NCBI RefSeq assembly: GCF_003855095.1
Contig: NZ_CP033972.1
Location: 1,550,001-1,614,000, forward strand
DNA: 64,000 nucleotides
From: Gordonia insulae
Lineage (GTDB): Bacteria; Actinomycetota; Actinomycetes; Mycobacteriales; Mycobacteriaceae
Reading direction: 5' to 3'
Shown here: piece after piece, positions 27,425 through 36,300 of the stretch
Layout of the letters: every line of letters begins with the position of its first letter
Numbering within the stretch: the stretch's first letter is position 1
Made by a program: the position numbers and the translations under genes
The notes under the pieces: model-generated
The model's input: the letters and a program-made list of their open reading frames with translations, nothing else
Databases searched by the model: none
What the model was told of the DNA's origin: nothing

Positions 27425-30168
27425 GGTTCTCCGTCAACGGATCCTGCCACGACGTCACGCCGCGCCCCGGCCAGTGCCTGCGTACCCTCCTGCGGGAGTC
27501 CGCGCATTTCGAGGTCAAGAAGGGCTGCGACGCCGGCGACTGCGGCGCCTGTTCGGTGCTGGTCGACGGAAAGCCCGTGCACTCCTGTATCTTTCCCGCC
27601 CAGCGGATCGACGGCCGGTCGGTGACGACGGTCGCCGGCCTGGGCACACCCGACGACCTGCATCCGATGCAGCAGTCCTTCGTCGACAACTTCGGCTTCC
27701 AGTGCGGTTTCTGCACGGCGGGCATGATCGTCACCGCCTCCACTCTCGATGACGACGATCTCGACGACCTGCCGCGCAGGATGAAGGGAAACCTGTGCCG
27801 CTGCACCGGTTATCGCGCCATCCGTCAATCCATCGAGGCCGGCGTCTCCGCCGTCCCGGCTCCCCCCGACAGCGACGCTACCGCCGCGGAACCCACCGTC
27901 GGCACGTCGGTCTCACCACCCGCCGCCCGGCGGGTGGTGACCGGCACCGAGCCCTACACCTTCGACGTCGCGGTCCCGGGCATGACCTGTCTGCGCGTCC
28001 TCTCGTCGCCGCATCCGCACGCGCGGATCCTCTCGATCGACACGGCCGCCGCCTCGGAGGTCGACGGCGTCGAACTCATCCTCACCCACGAGAACGTCCC
28101 GGGCCGAAGGTTTTCCACCGCACGCCACGAGCACCGCGAGGACGATCCCGACGACACGCTCATCCTGGATCCGGTGGTGCGGTTCGTCGGTCAGCGGGTG
28201 GCCGCGGTGGTCGCGACCACCGCGGCGGCGGCCGAACGCGCATGCCGCCTCATCGACGTCACCTACGAGATCCTGCCCGCGGTCTTCGACCCCGAGGCGG
28301 CGCGGAGCCCTGGTGCCCCGCTGATCCACCCCGACCGCGGTCCGCTGGACCGGGTCAATCACCCCGACCGCAACGTGATCGCGGACTTCCATCAGGGGTT
28401 CGGCGGCGACGTCGATGCGGCCCTCGGTGATTCCGCGGTCACCGTCTCCGGCACATGGTCCACCGCGCGCGTCTCGCACGCGCAGATGGAGACCCACGGC
28501 AGCATCGGCTGGCTCGACGACGACGGCCGGCTCGTGATCCGCACCAGCACGCAGGTACCGTTCCTGGTCCGCGATGAACTGGCCCACATCCTCGACCTGG
28601 ACGCCGACCGTATCCGGGTGTTCGCCGCACGTGTCGGCGGCGGCTTCGGCGGCAAACAGGAACTCCTCACCGAGGACCTCGTCGCGCTCGCCGTCCTGCG
28701 CACCGGAAAACCCTGTGGCTACGAGATGTCCCGGTCAGACGAGATGTGCCGCACCACGTTCCGCCATCCGTTCCGGGTGTCGGTCGATCTCGGCGCCGAT
28801 GCCGACGGCCGGCTGACCGCCCTGAAGGTCGATGTCCTGTCGGACACCGGCGCCTATGGCAACCACGCGATCGGTGTCATGTTCCACGCCTGCGCCGAAT
28901 CCGTGTCGGTCTACAACTGTCCGGTGAAGTGGATCGATGCGGAGGTGGTCTACACCAACAACCCGCCGTCGGGCGCTTTCCGGGGATACGGTCTGGGACA
29001 GGTGATCTTCGCGGTCGAGTCCGCGATCGACGAACTCGCCGTCGCCCTCGACATCGATCCGTTCGAACTTCGCCGGCGCAACGCGGTGGCCGACGGCGAT
29101 CCGCTCCTCATCGCCCACGCCGAACCGGAACCCGATCTCGTCTACGGCAGTTACGGTCTCGACCAATGCCTCGACCTCACACAGGCGGCGCTGTCACGTG
29201 GCAACGACGTCGCGGCACCGGAAGGTCCGCACTGGCGCGTCGGTGAGGGCATGGCGCTGGCCGCGATCGCCACCATGGCACCTCGCGGGCACATCTCGCG
29301 CGTGCAGGTCGGGGTGGACGCCGAGGGCACCTACCATGTCGGGGTCGGCACGGCGGAATTCGGCAACGGCACCACCACCGTGCACACCCAGATCGTCGCC
29401 GACACCGTGCACACCACCGCCGACCGCGTCCGTCTCACGCACGGCGACACCGATGCGGCCGACTACGACACCGGCGCGTTCGCGTCTGCCGGTACGACGG
29501 TGGCGGGCAAGGCCATTCACGGCGCCTGCCGCGCGCTGCGGGAGAAGTTGGTCGCGGCCGCCGCGCGCGTCGCCGACGCCGACCCCGCCCGCATCGAACT
29601 CGGCCCCGACGGCGCATGCGTCGGCGACCGGACCGTGTCGTTCGCCGAACTCCTCGACGCGGCGGATCCCGCATCCAGGGTCGCCGACCGCGTCGTCGCG
29701 ACCGGTGAGGAGAACGGCGATCTCCGGTCGATCGCGTTCAACGTCCAGGCGTTTCGCGTTGCGGTCGACTCGGAGACCGGCACGGTGATCATCCTGCAGT
29801 CGGTGCAGGCCGCCGACGCCGGCACCGTGATGAACCCTCAGCAGTGCCTCGGGCAGGTCGAAGGCGGCGTGGCGCAGGCGATCGGATCATCGCTCTACGA
29901 GGAGGTCATGCTCGACGGCGCCGGGGTGGTCACCACACCCGTCTTCCGCACCTACCGCGTGCCGCAGATGGCCGACATCCCCACCACCGAGGTCTATTTC
30001 GCCGACACCGCCGACGAGCTCGGTCCGTTCGGCGCGAAGTCGATGAGCGAATCACCGTACAATCCGGTCGCGCCGGCGCTGGCCAATGCCATCCGCCGGG
30101 CGATCGGGGTGCGGCCCCACGAGCTACCGATGTCGCGCGATCGTGTCTGGCGCCTCCTGCACGGATGA
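27421..30168 (+). CDS. Fused 2Fe-2S and molybdopterin subunit of a xanthine-dehydrogenase-family hydroxylase
   Basis: A 915-aa fusion. Residues 1-150 form the iron-sulfur module with Cys36, 41, 44 and 56 (plant-type cluster) and Cys95, 98, 126 and 128 (second cluster, [10 protein letters not shown]). Residues about 165-915 are the molybdopterin-binding subunit, with GGGFGGK, an AFRGYGLGQ loop and the catalytic Glu near the C-terminus in [15 protein letters not shown]. Together with the FAD subunit it makes a complete hydroxylase. Genes for 8-oxoguanine deaminase beside it suggest a purine substrate (hypoxanthine or xanthine), but nicotinate or other heterocycles are possible. The ATG start overlaps the preceding gene. 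Confidence 0.9.
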   Translation: MRFSVNGSCHDVTPRPGQCLRTLLRESAHFEVKKGCDAGDCGACSVLVDGKPVHSCIFPAQRIDGRSVTTVAGLGTPDDLHPMQQSFVDNFGFQCGFCTAGMIVTASTLDDDDLDDLPRRMKGNLCRCTGYRAIRQSIEAGVSAVPAPPDSDATAAEPTVGTSVSPPAARRVVTGTEPYTFDVAVPGMTCLRVLSSPHPHARILSIDTAAASEVDGVELILTHENVPGRRFSTARHEHREDDPDDTLILDPVVRFVGQRVAAVVATTAAAAERACRLIDVTYEILPAVFDPEAARSPGAPLIHPDRGPLDRVNHPDRNVIADFHQGFGGDVDAALGDSAVTVSGTWSTARVSHAQMETHGSIGWLDDDGRLVIRTSTQVPFLVRDELAHILDLDADRIRVFAARVGGGFGGKQELLTEDLVALAVLRTGKPCGYEMSRSDEMCRTTFRHPFRVSVDLGADADGRLTALKVDVLSDTGAYGNHAIGVMFHACAESVSVYNCPVKWIDAEVVYTNNPPSGAFRGYGLGQVIFAVESAIDELAVALDIDPFELRRRNAVADGDPLLIAHAEPEPDLVYGSYGLDQCLDLTQAALSRGNDVAAPEGPHWRVGEGMALAAIATMAPRGHISRVQVGVDAEGTYHVGVGTAEFGNGTTTVHTQIVADTVHTTADRVRLTHGDTDAADYDTGAFASAGTTVAGKAIHGACRALREKLVAAAARVADADPARIELGPDGACVGDRTVSFAELLDAADPASRVADRVVATGEENGDLRSIAFNVQAFRVAVDSETGTVIILQSVQAADAGTVMNPQQCLGQVEGGVAQAIGSSLYEEVMLDGAGVVTTPVFRTYRVPQMADIPTTEVYFADTADELGPFGAKSMSESPYNPVAPALANAIRRAIGVRPHELPMSRDRVWRLLHG

Positions 30169-30181
30169 CGGCGCCGACGCG

Positions 30182-31405
30182 TCAGGCGCGCAGCAGCCCC
30201 TTCGCCACGTGGGTCACCTGGATCTCGTTGCTGCCCGCGTAGATCATCAGCGACTTCGCATCGCGCGCAAGCTGTTCCACCCGATACTCGGCCATGTACC
30301 CGTTGCCACCGAAGAGCTGTACGGCCTCCATCGCCACCTCGGTCGCCGCGCGTGACGAGTAGAGCTTCATCGCCGACGCCTCCGGCAGCGACAGCGGCTT
30401 GCCCGCCGTGGACCGCTCGATCGCGTTGAACAGCATGTTCTGCACGTTGATCCGCGCGACCTCCATCTCGGCCAGTTTGAGCTGGATGAGCTGGAACTGC
30501 CCGATCTCCTGGCCCCAGAGCTTCCGGTTCTTGGCGTAGTCGAGCGAGAGCCGCAGGCATTCGTTGATGATGCCCAGGGACAGCGCGGCGATCCCGACGC
30601 GTTCGGCGGTGAACCCAGCCTTGGCCCCCTCACCGCCGCGGGTGTCCGCACCGGTGTCCTCCGTCTCGCCGAGCAGGCGGTCCTTGCCCAGACGCACGTT
30701 GTCGAAGAACAGCTCCCCGGTCGGCGAACTCATCATGCCCATCTTCTTGAAGGCCTTGCCCTGCGTCAGCCCCGGCATACCCTTGTCGAGGACGAAGGAC
30801 AGGACCTTGCGGTCCCGGATGGGGGTGTCGGTGCCGTCGTCGAGCTTGGCGAACACCACGATGGTGTCGGCGTGGGGACCGTTGGTGATGAACGTCTTCT
30901 GACCCTTGAGGATGTAGTCGTCCCCGTCGCGTTTCACGCTGGTCTTCATGCCGCCCAACGCGTCCGAGCCCGAATCGGGTTCGGTGATCGCCCACGCACC
31001 GACCTTCTCCATCGTCACCAGCTCGGGCAGCCAGCGCTTCTTCTGCGCCAGGGTTCCCTTGCCGCGGATGGTGGACGCGGTCAGTCCCATGCTGACGCCC
31101 ATCGACCCGACGAGCCCCAGACAGACACCCGCGAGTTCGATGTTGAGGATCATGAACGTCGAGCTGGACATGCTCCCGCCACCGCCGCCGGACGACTTCT
31201 CACCGTTGGCCTCGGCCTCGAGTTCTTTCTCCAGGGCTTCTTTGGCCATCGCGTCGACGCCGAAGGTGGCCAGCAGTTTCCGGGTGATGTCGTACGGCGG
31301 CAACTGTCCGGTCTCGAGTTCGTCGATGTGCGGCTTGATCTCCTTGTCGATGAACGCACGCAACGCATCTCGCACCATCAGGTCTTCGTCGGACCACTCG
31401 AACAT
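30182..31405 (-). CDS. Acyl-CoA dehydrogenase (FadE)
   Basis: A 407-aa FAD-dependent acyl-CoA dehydrogenase with AITEPDSGSD (FAD/substrate loop) and LFGGNGYMAEYRVEQLARD. The glutamate of the medium-chain type is absent (IYAGSNEIQ), but Glu268 in TAERVGIA occupies the catalytic position of isovaleryl-/long-chain-type enzymes. A Ser/Gly-rich insertion (SSGGGGGS near residues 71-78) interrupts the N-terminal domain. The second ATG is taken as the start because GGGGAG lies 7 nt upstream of it. A KstR-like operator sits about 30 bp upstream. Substrate unknown; a steroid side-chain or branched acyl-CoA is possible. Confidence 0.9.
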   Translation of the reverse strand: MFEWSDEDLMVRDALRAFIDKEIKPHIDELETGQLPPYDITRKLLATFGVDAMAKEALEKELEAEANGEKSSGGGGGSMSSSTFMILNIELAGVCLGLVGSMGVSMGLTASTIRGKGTLAQKKRWLPELVTMEKVGAWAITEPDSGSDALGGMKTSVKRDGDDYILKGQKTFITNGPHADTIVVFAKLDDGTDTPIRDRKVLSFVLDKGMPGLTQGKAFKKMGMMSSPTGELFFDNVRLGKDRLLGETEDTGADTRGGEGAKAGFTAERVGIAALSLGIINECLRLSLDYAKNRKLWGQEIGQFQLIQLKLAEMEVARINVQNMLFNAIERSTAGKPLSLPEASAMKLYSSRAATEVAMEAVQLFGGNGYMAEYRVEQLARDAKSLMIYAGSNEIQVTHVAKGLLRA

Positions 31406-31433
31406 CGCCATACTCCCCGGAGCCGGTGTTCAT

Positions 31434-31447
31434 CAGAACACGTTTCA
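31434..31447. promoter_or_regulatory. KstR-like operator upstream of fadE
   Basis: The segment reads CAGAACACGTTTCA. The KstR consensus TnnAACnnGTTnnA is met at AAC, GTT and the last A, missing only the first T. It lies about 30 bp upstream of the acyl-CoA dehydrogenase start. KstR represses cholesterol and fatty-acyl catabolic genes in Mycobacteriales. Confidence 0.45.
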
Positions 31448-31487
31448 GTTTCTTGATGTTCACTGTGTCAGGAGTCACTGCGTATGT

Positions 31488-32027
31488 CTAGGTACGCAAT
31501 CGCGTTTTCGTTCCTTTGACGGCGGGGACGGCAGCGCCGGGCGTCATCCGATACGCGGTCGCCGGCCGCACCTCGACGGCGAAGAACTCGTCCGCACGCG
31601 CGGCGAGCAGCGCCTGCGCCACCGGCATCGACACCACGCACACCGCGCTCGACGCATGCTCCGTACCCCAGCGGTGGATACGTGCGACGAAGTCCGCGAT
31701 CGTCTCGCCGCCGTGCGGGCACGCGGTGGGATCGGTGAACCACACCGCGAGTTCGTCGGGCGCGAGATCCTCAGGGGTCCGACCCGACCACGCACCGACA
31801 TCCAGCGTCCGCAACCGCGGATCCACGGTGAACGCGCGACCGAGCAGGTCGCACGATTCGCGCGCCGCGGCCTCGGGGCCGCACGGCACCGCGCCCCGGG
31901 TCGGCACGTCCACCAGGGTCGCGGCCAGGGCCGACACCGTCCGTCGCCCAGCGTCATCCAGAGACAGGTCACCGCCGAACCGCACCGATCTGTTGGGGCC
32001 GGTGCGGCCGGCGGTGACGATGTGCAC
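31488..32027 (-). CDS. Histidine-phosphatase-fold protein lacking catalytic histidines
   Basis: A 179-aa phosphoglycerate-mutase-like protein. The N-terminal strand that should read (L/I)VRHG reads HIVTAGRTG, so the phospho-accepting His is missing; the C-terminal VSHGG motif is VSMPVAQ, so the second His is also missing. The fold signatures (LRTLDVGAWSGRTPEDL, PHGGETIADF) remain. It starts at GTG 6 nt after cbtA and is probably the last gene of the cbtBA operon. Intact relatives include the alpha-ribazole phosphatase CobC. It is likely a pseudoenzyme with a binding or regulatory role. Confidence 0.75.
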   Translation of the reverse strand: MHIVTAGRTGPNRSVRFGGDLSLDDAGRRTVSALAATLVDVPTRGAVPCGPEAAARESCDLLGRAFTVDPRLRTLDVGAWSGRTPEDLAPDELAVWFTDPTACPHGGETIADFVARIHRWGTEHASSAVCVVSMPVAQALLAARADEFFAVEVRPATAYRMTPGAAVPAVKGTKTRLRT

Positions 32028-32033
32028 GACGGT

Positions 32034-32873
32034 TCAGCTGTTGCCGGCGACGATACGTTCGTCGTCGGCCGCGGGCGCCGAGGCCGGCGGGCGCGACAGC
32101 CGGCCGAGGATGAGGGCGAACACCACGGTCAAGACGGTCCAGAGGATGACCTGACCGGCGATCGCATACACCCGGAAGTCGCCGATCACGTCGCCCGGGA
32201 ATCCCGGGAAGACGATCTGACCCGCGCCATCGGTGACCGGGCCGGGCACCTCGTGGAACTCCGGCAACAGCGCGACGGTGATGGTCACCGCCACGAGATA
32301 GCCGACGGTCGCGGCCACGCCGGACAGCAGGCCCCCGATGCGCGGACGCAACCAGAGCGCCAGCACCACGGCGGCCACCGCGAACGCCACCGACAGCAGG
32401 GTGATCGTCAGGAATGCGCCACTGCGCGCACCGATGGTGTCGTCGTCGCCGACCGCGGGCGGGTTCGCCGGGTAGGCGAAGAACGGCACGCCGAACAACG
32501 CGACGAATCCGATCGCGCCCAGCGCGGCCGCGACGGTCCGCGGATCGGTCGCCGGGTAGCGGCGGCCGACGTAGGCCCACAGGATCGTGAACGCGACCGC
32601 GAAGAACGCGCCCATGCAGACGGCGAAGACGACGGTGCCGATACCGGCGCCGACGTTCTCCTGGATGGACCGGGTGAACAACTCCCCGCCCTCACCGTGG
32701 ACGTGTCCGCCGTGGGCCGCGGCCTCGAGCGCCTCCTCGGCCTCCGAGCGTCCGCCCTCGTAGTCGATCGCCTTGGCCACCTGCGGCTCGATGAAGAGCC
32801 GAGCGAAAATGAACGCGACGATTCCGGCGATCAGGCCCGAGAGCAGGCCTGCGCCGATGAACTTCTTCTCCAT
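32034..32873 (-). CDS. cbtA: Cobalt transporter subunit CbtA
   Basis: A 279-aa membrane protein with about six hydrophobic segments and a His-rich loop (HGGHVHGEGGE, about residues 54-64) likely to meet metal. CbtA is the predicted permease partner of CbtB in cobalt uptake for B12 synthesis. An AGGAG motif precedes the ATG. It follows cbtB by 29 nt, all under a cobalamin riboswitch. Confidence 0.92.
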   Translation of the reverse strand: MEKKFIGAGLLSGLIAGIVAFIFARLFIEPQVAKAIDYEGGRSEAEEALEAAAHGGHVHGEGGELFTRSIQENVGAGIGTVVFAVCMGAFFAVAFTILWAYVGRRYPATDPRTVAAALGAIGFVALFGVPFFAYPANPPAVGDDDTIGARSGAFLTITLLSVAFAVAAVVLALWLRPRIGGLLSGVAATVGYLVAVTITVALLPEFHEVPGPVTDGAGQIVFPGFPGDVIGDFRVYAIAGQVILWTVLTVVFALILGRLSRPPASAPAADDERIVAGNS

Positions 32874-32902
32874 GTGTGGTTGTCTCCTGCGTCCTGGTTC
32901 GA

Positions 32903-33127
32903 TCAGTGGCAGGGGAAGCCGAGGAAGTGACGGGCATCGTGCACGAACTCGTGCACATGGGTGTCGGAGCCGAAGACCGACACGGCACCCTGGTCATACC
33001 CGAGGAAGTAGTAGGCGAGGGCGGCGAGCAGCACGGTCAGGCTGAGCCACACGGCTGCGCCGGCGACCGAGAGATCCGGTACGGCCAGCGACCGCGCCTT
33101 GGCGGTCGTGTGTGTGGAGGCGGTCAT
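32903..33127 (-). CDS. cbtB: Cobalt transporter subunit CbtB
   Basis: A 74-aa protein with one transmembrane helix (about residues 24-44) and a C-terminal metal-binding tail rich in His (HVHEFVHDARHFLGFPCH), the hallmark of CbtB. It is too short to be recovered by length-based calling on its own. AAAGGA precedes the ATG. It is the first gene after the riboswitch and is followed by cbtA. Confidence 0.92.
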   Translation of the reverse strand: MTASTHTTAKARSLAVPDLSVAGAAVWLSLTVLLAALAYYFLGYDQGAVSVFGSDTHVHEFVHDARHFLGFPCH

Positions 33128-33174
33128 TCGGTAGGTCCTTTCCCTGGGATTTCGCGTCCCGTTCACTGATCCAG

Positions 33175-33290
33175 ACAAACTCCACCGGCGCAGTATTCTG
33201 GCTCTCCCGACACGTCGCGGACGACGCGATGGGATCACAGCGGCGCGACCGCTCCGGATTCTCACCGGATTCCCCGCGCACAGGTGTGTG
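33175..33290 (-). promoter_or_regulatory. Cobalamin riboswitch upstream of cbtBA
   Basis: On the minus strand the sequence reads GGGGAATCCGGTGAGAATCC, then GAGCGGTCGCGCCGCTGTGATCC in two parts, and closes with GAGCCAGAATACTG. This is a compact B12 aptamer. It would turn off cobalt uptake when cobalamin is abundant. Limits are estimated by eye. Confidence 0.9.
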
Positions 33291-33337
33291 ATGACTGTAT
33301 ACCCGGGTTTGTCGGACACGTGAGGGATGATGACGGA

Positions 33338-36300
33338 GTGCCCCGGAAGGCGTCCGTACTCGACCGCTTCACCGCCCCGACTCGGCGGTGGTTCACCGGC
33401 GCCTTCGACGCGCCGACAGCCGCCCAGCTCGGCGCGTGGTCGTCGATCGCCGACGGCGAGAACACACTCGTCATCGCCCCGACCGGGTCCGGAAAGACCT
33501 TGTCGGCGTTCCTCTGGGCACTCGACCGTCTGGCGGCCGATCCGGCCCGCGAGCACGGCACGCGCGTCGTCTACATCTCCCCACTCAAGGCGCTCGCGGT
33601 CGACGTCGAACGCAACCTGCGCGCGCCGCTCACCGGCATCACCCGCGCCGCCCAGGAGCTCGACCTGGCCGAACCGAACATCACCGTCGGGGTGCGGTCG
33701 GGCGACACCTCCGCCGCGCAACGCCGCTCGCTGGTCAAGTCGCCCCCCGACATCCTGATCACCACCCCGGAGTCCCTCTATCTGATGCTGACGTCGGCGG
33801 CCCGGGAGACTCTCACCGACGTCGATGTGGTGATCGTCGACGAGGTGCATGCCGTCGCCGCCACCAAACGGGGCACCCACCTCGCGCTGACGCTCGAACG
33901 CCTCGACGAACTCCTCGAGAAGCCCGCCCAACGGATCGGTCTGTCGGCGACCGTCCGTCCACCGGAACTGGTGGCCGGTTTCCTCAGCGGCGCCGCACCG
34001 TGCCGGGTGGTGAAGCCACCGACCACCAAGACCTTCGACCTGCGCGTCGACGTGCCGGTCGAGGACATGGCCAACATCCCACCGCCCGAGGGCTCGGCCG
34101 ACGAGCTCGACGATGCGTTCTCGCCCACCGCCGGATCGCTATGGCCCTATGTGGAGTCGTCGATCGTCGACCAGATCGAGAAGAACCGCGCGACCATCGT
34201 GTTCGCCAACTCGCGTCGGCTCGCGGAGCGGCTGACGGCCCGGCTGAACGAGATCCACGCCGAGCGTGCCGAGGGTTCACACCCACCGCCGCCGGCCAAC
34301 CCGCGCGTCGCCGGGGGCGCACCCGCGTTCGTGATGGCCAGCGGTGCGAGTTCCGGCGCCGAGCCGACCCTGGCCCGGGCACACCACGGTTCGGTGAGCA
34401 AGGAACAACGCGCGCTCATCGAGGACGACCTCAAGGCGGGGCGGCTGGCGTGCGTGGTGGCGACCAGCTCACTCGAACTCGGCATCGACATGGGTGCCGT
34501 CGACCTCGTGATCCAGGTGGAGGCTCCGCCGTCGGTGGCCAATGGGCTCCAGCGGATCGGCCGGGCAGGCCATCAGGTGGGCGAGATCTCGCAGGGCGTG
34601 CTCTACCCCAAGCACCGCACCGACCTCATCCACTGCACCGTCACGGTCGAACGGATGCTCGACGGCGCGATCGAGGAACTCCGGGTTCCGCAGAACCCGC
34701 TCGACATCCTGGCCCAGCAGACGATCGCCGCCGCGGCGATCGACGACCTCGACGTCGAGCACTGGTATGAGGTGGTACGCCGGGCCGCGCCGTACCGCGA
34801 GCTGGCGAGGCAGGTCTTCGACGCCACCCTGGACCTGATCTCGGGGCGTTTTCCGTCCGACGAGTTCGCCGAACTGCGACCGCGGGTCACCTGGGATCGC
34901 GACGCCGGGACCATCGTCGGCCGACGTGGCGCGCAGCGACTCGCGGTCACGTCCGGCGGGTCGATCCCCGACCGCGGGCTGTTCGGTGTGTTCATGGTCG
35001 GGTCGCCGGGAGCGGAGCGAGCGGGACCGATGAGCGGTGAGAAGTCCACGCGCGTCGGTGAGCTCGACGAGGAGATGGTCTACGAGTCACGGATCGGCGA
35101 CGTCTTCGCCCTCGGCGCGACGAGCTGGCGGATCGAGGACATCACGCACGACCGGGTGCTGGTCTCGCCGGCTTTCGGCCAGCCCGGACGGCTGCCGTTC
35201 TGGATCGGCGACACCGTCGGCCGGCCCGCCGAACTCGGTGCCGCGATCGGCAGGTTCACCGGCGCGGTCGCCGATCCCGACACGCTCGCCGAACACGCCG
35301 ACCGCCTCGGTCTCACCGACTTCGCGCGCGCCAACCTCGCCGCCTTGATCGGCGAACAGCGCGAAGCGACCGGACATCTGCCCACCGACCGCACGCTCGT
35401 CGTCGAGCGATTCCGCGACGAGCTCGGCGACTGGCGACTGATTCTGCACTCCCCCTACGGTTTACGCGTCCACGCGCCCTGGGCGAGTGCGATCTCCGCG
35501 CGACTGCAGAACACCCTCGGCATCGAGGGCGCGACCACTGCCTCCGACGACGGCATCATCGTCCGGCTACCCGACACCGACGACGACCCACCCGGCGCCG
35601 CGGTGTTCGTCATCGAGCCCGATGCCATCGAGCAACTCGTCACCGACGCTCTCGCCGATTCGTCGATGTTCGCCTCCCGCTTCCGCGAGTGCGCCGCGCG
35701 TGCGCTGCTGCTCCCCCGGCGTGACCCCGGCCGCCGCGCACCGCTCTGGCAGCAGCGCCAGCGCAGCGCCCAACTGCTCTCCGTCGCATCCAAATTCCCC
35801 GACTTCCCGATCGTGCTGGAGGCCGTCCGGGAGTGCCTCCAGGACGTCTACGACCTTCCGGCGCTGATCGACCTGCTGACCCGCATCGGGCAGCGCCGTG
35901 TGCGGGTCGTCGAAACCGAGACGGCGAGTCCCTCCCCGTTCGCCGCGTCGATGCTGTTCGGCTACGTCGGAGCGTTCATGTACGCCGACGACGCCCCGCT
36001 CGCCGAGCGGCGTGCGGCCGCACTGTCCCTGGACACCAGCCTGCTGGCCCAGCTGCTCGGGCGGGTGGACCTGCGCGAGTTGCTCGATCCGGCGGTCATC
36101 GCCGAGGTCGTCGCACGTCTGCAGCGACTGTCGGCGGACCGGCAGGCCCGCGACGCCGAGGACATCGTCGACCTGCTGCGCTGGCTGGGCCCGCTGAGCT
36201 CCGAGGACGTCGCCGCGCGCCATCAGGGCGACGATCCACCGCTCGGTGACCTCGCCGACCTGCATCGCAGTGGTCAGATCATCTCGATCAACCATCAGGG

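Noticed and set aside
30182..31405. FadE as an inactive enzyme because the medium-chain-type catalytic Glu is Ala (IYAGSNEIQ)
   Set aside because: A glutamate is present at the isovaleryl/long-chain-type position (Glu268), so catalysis is likely retained.
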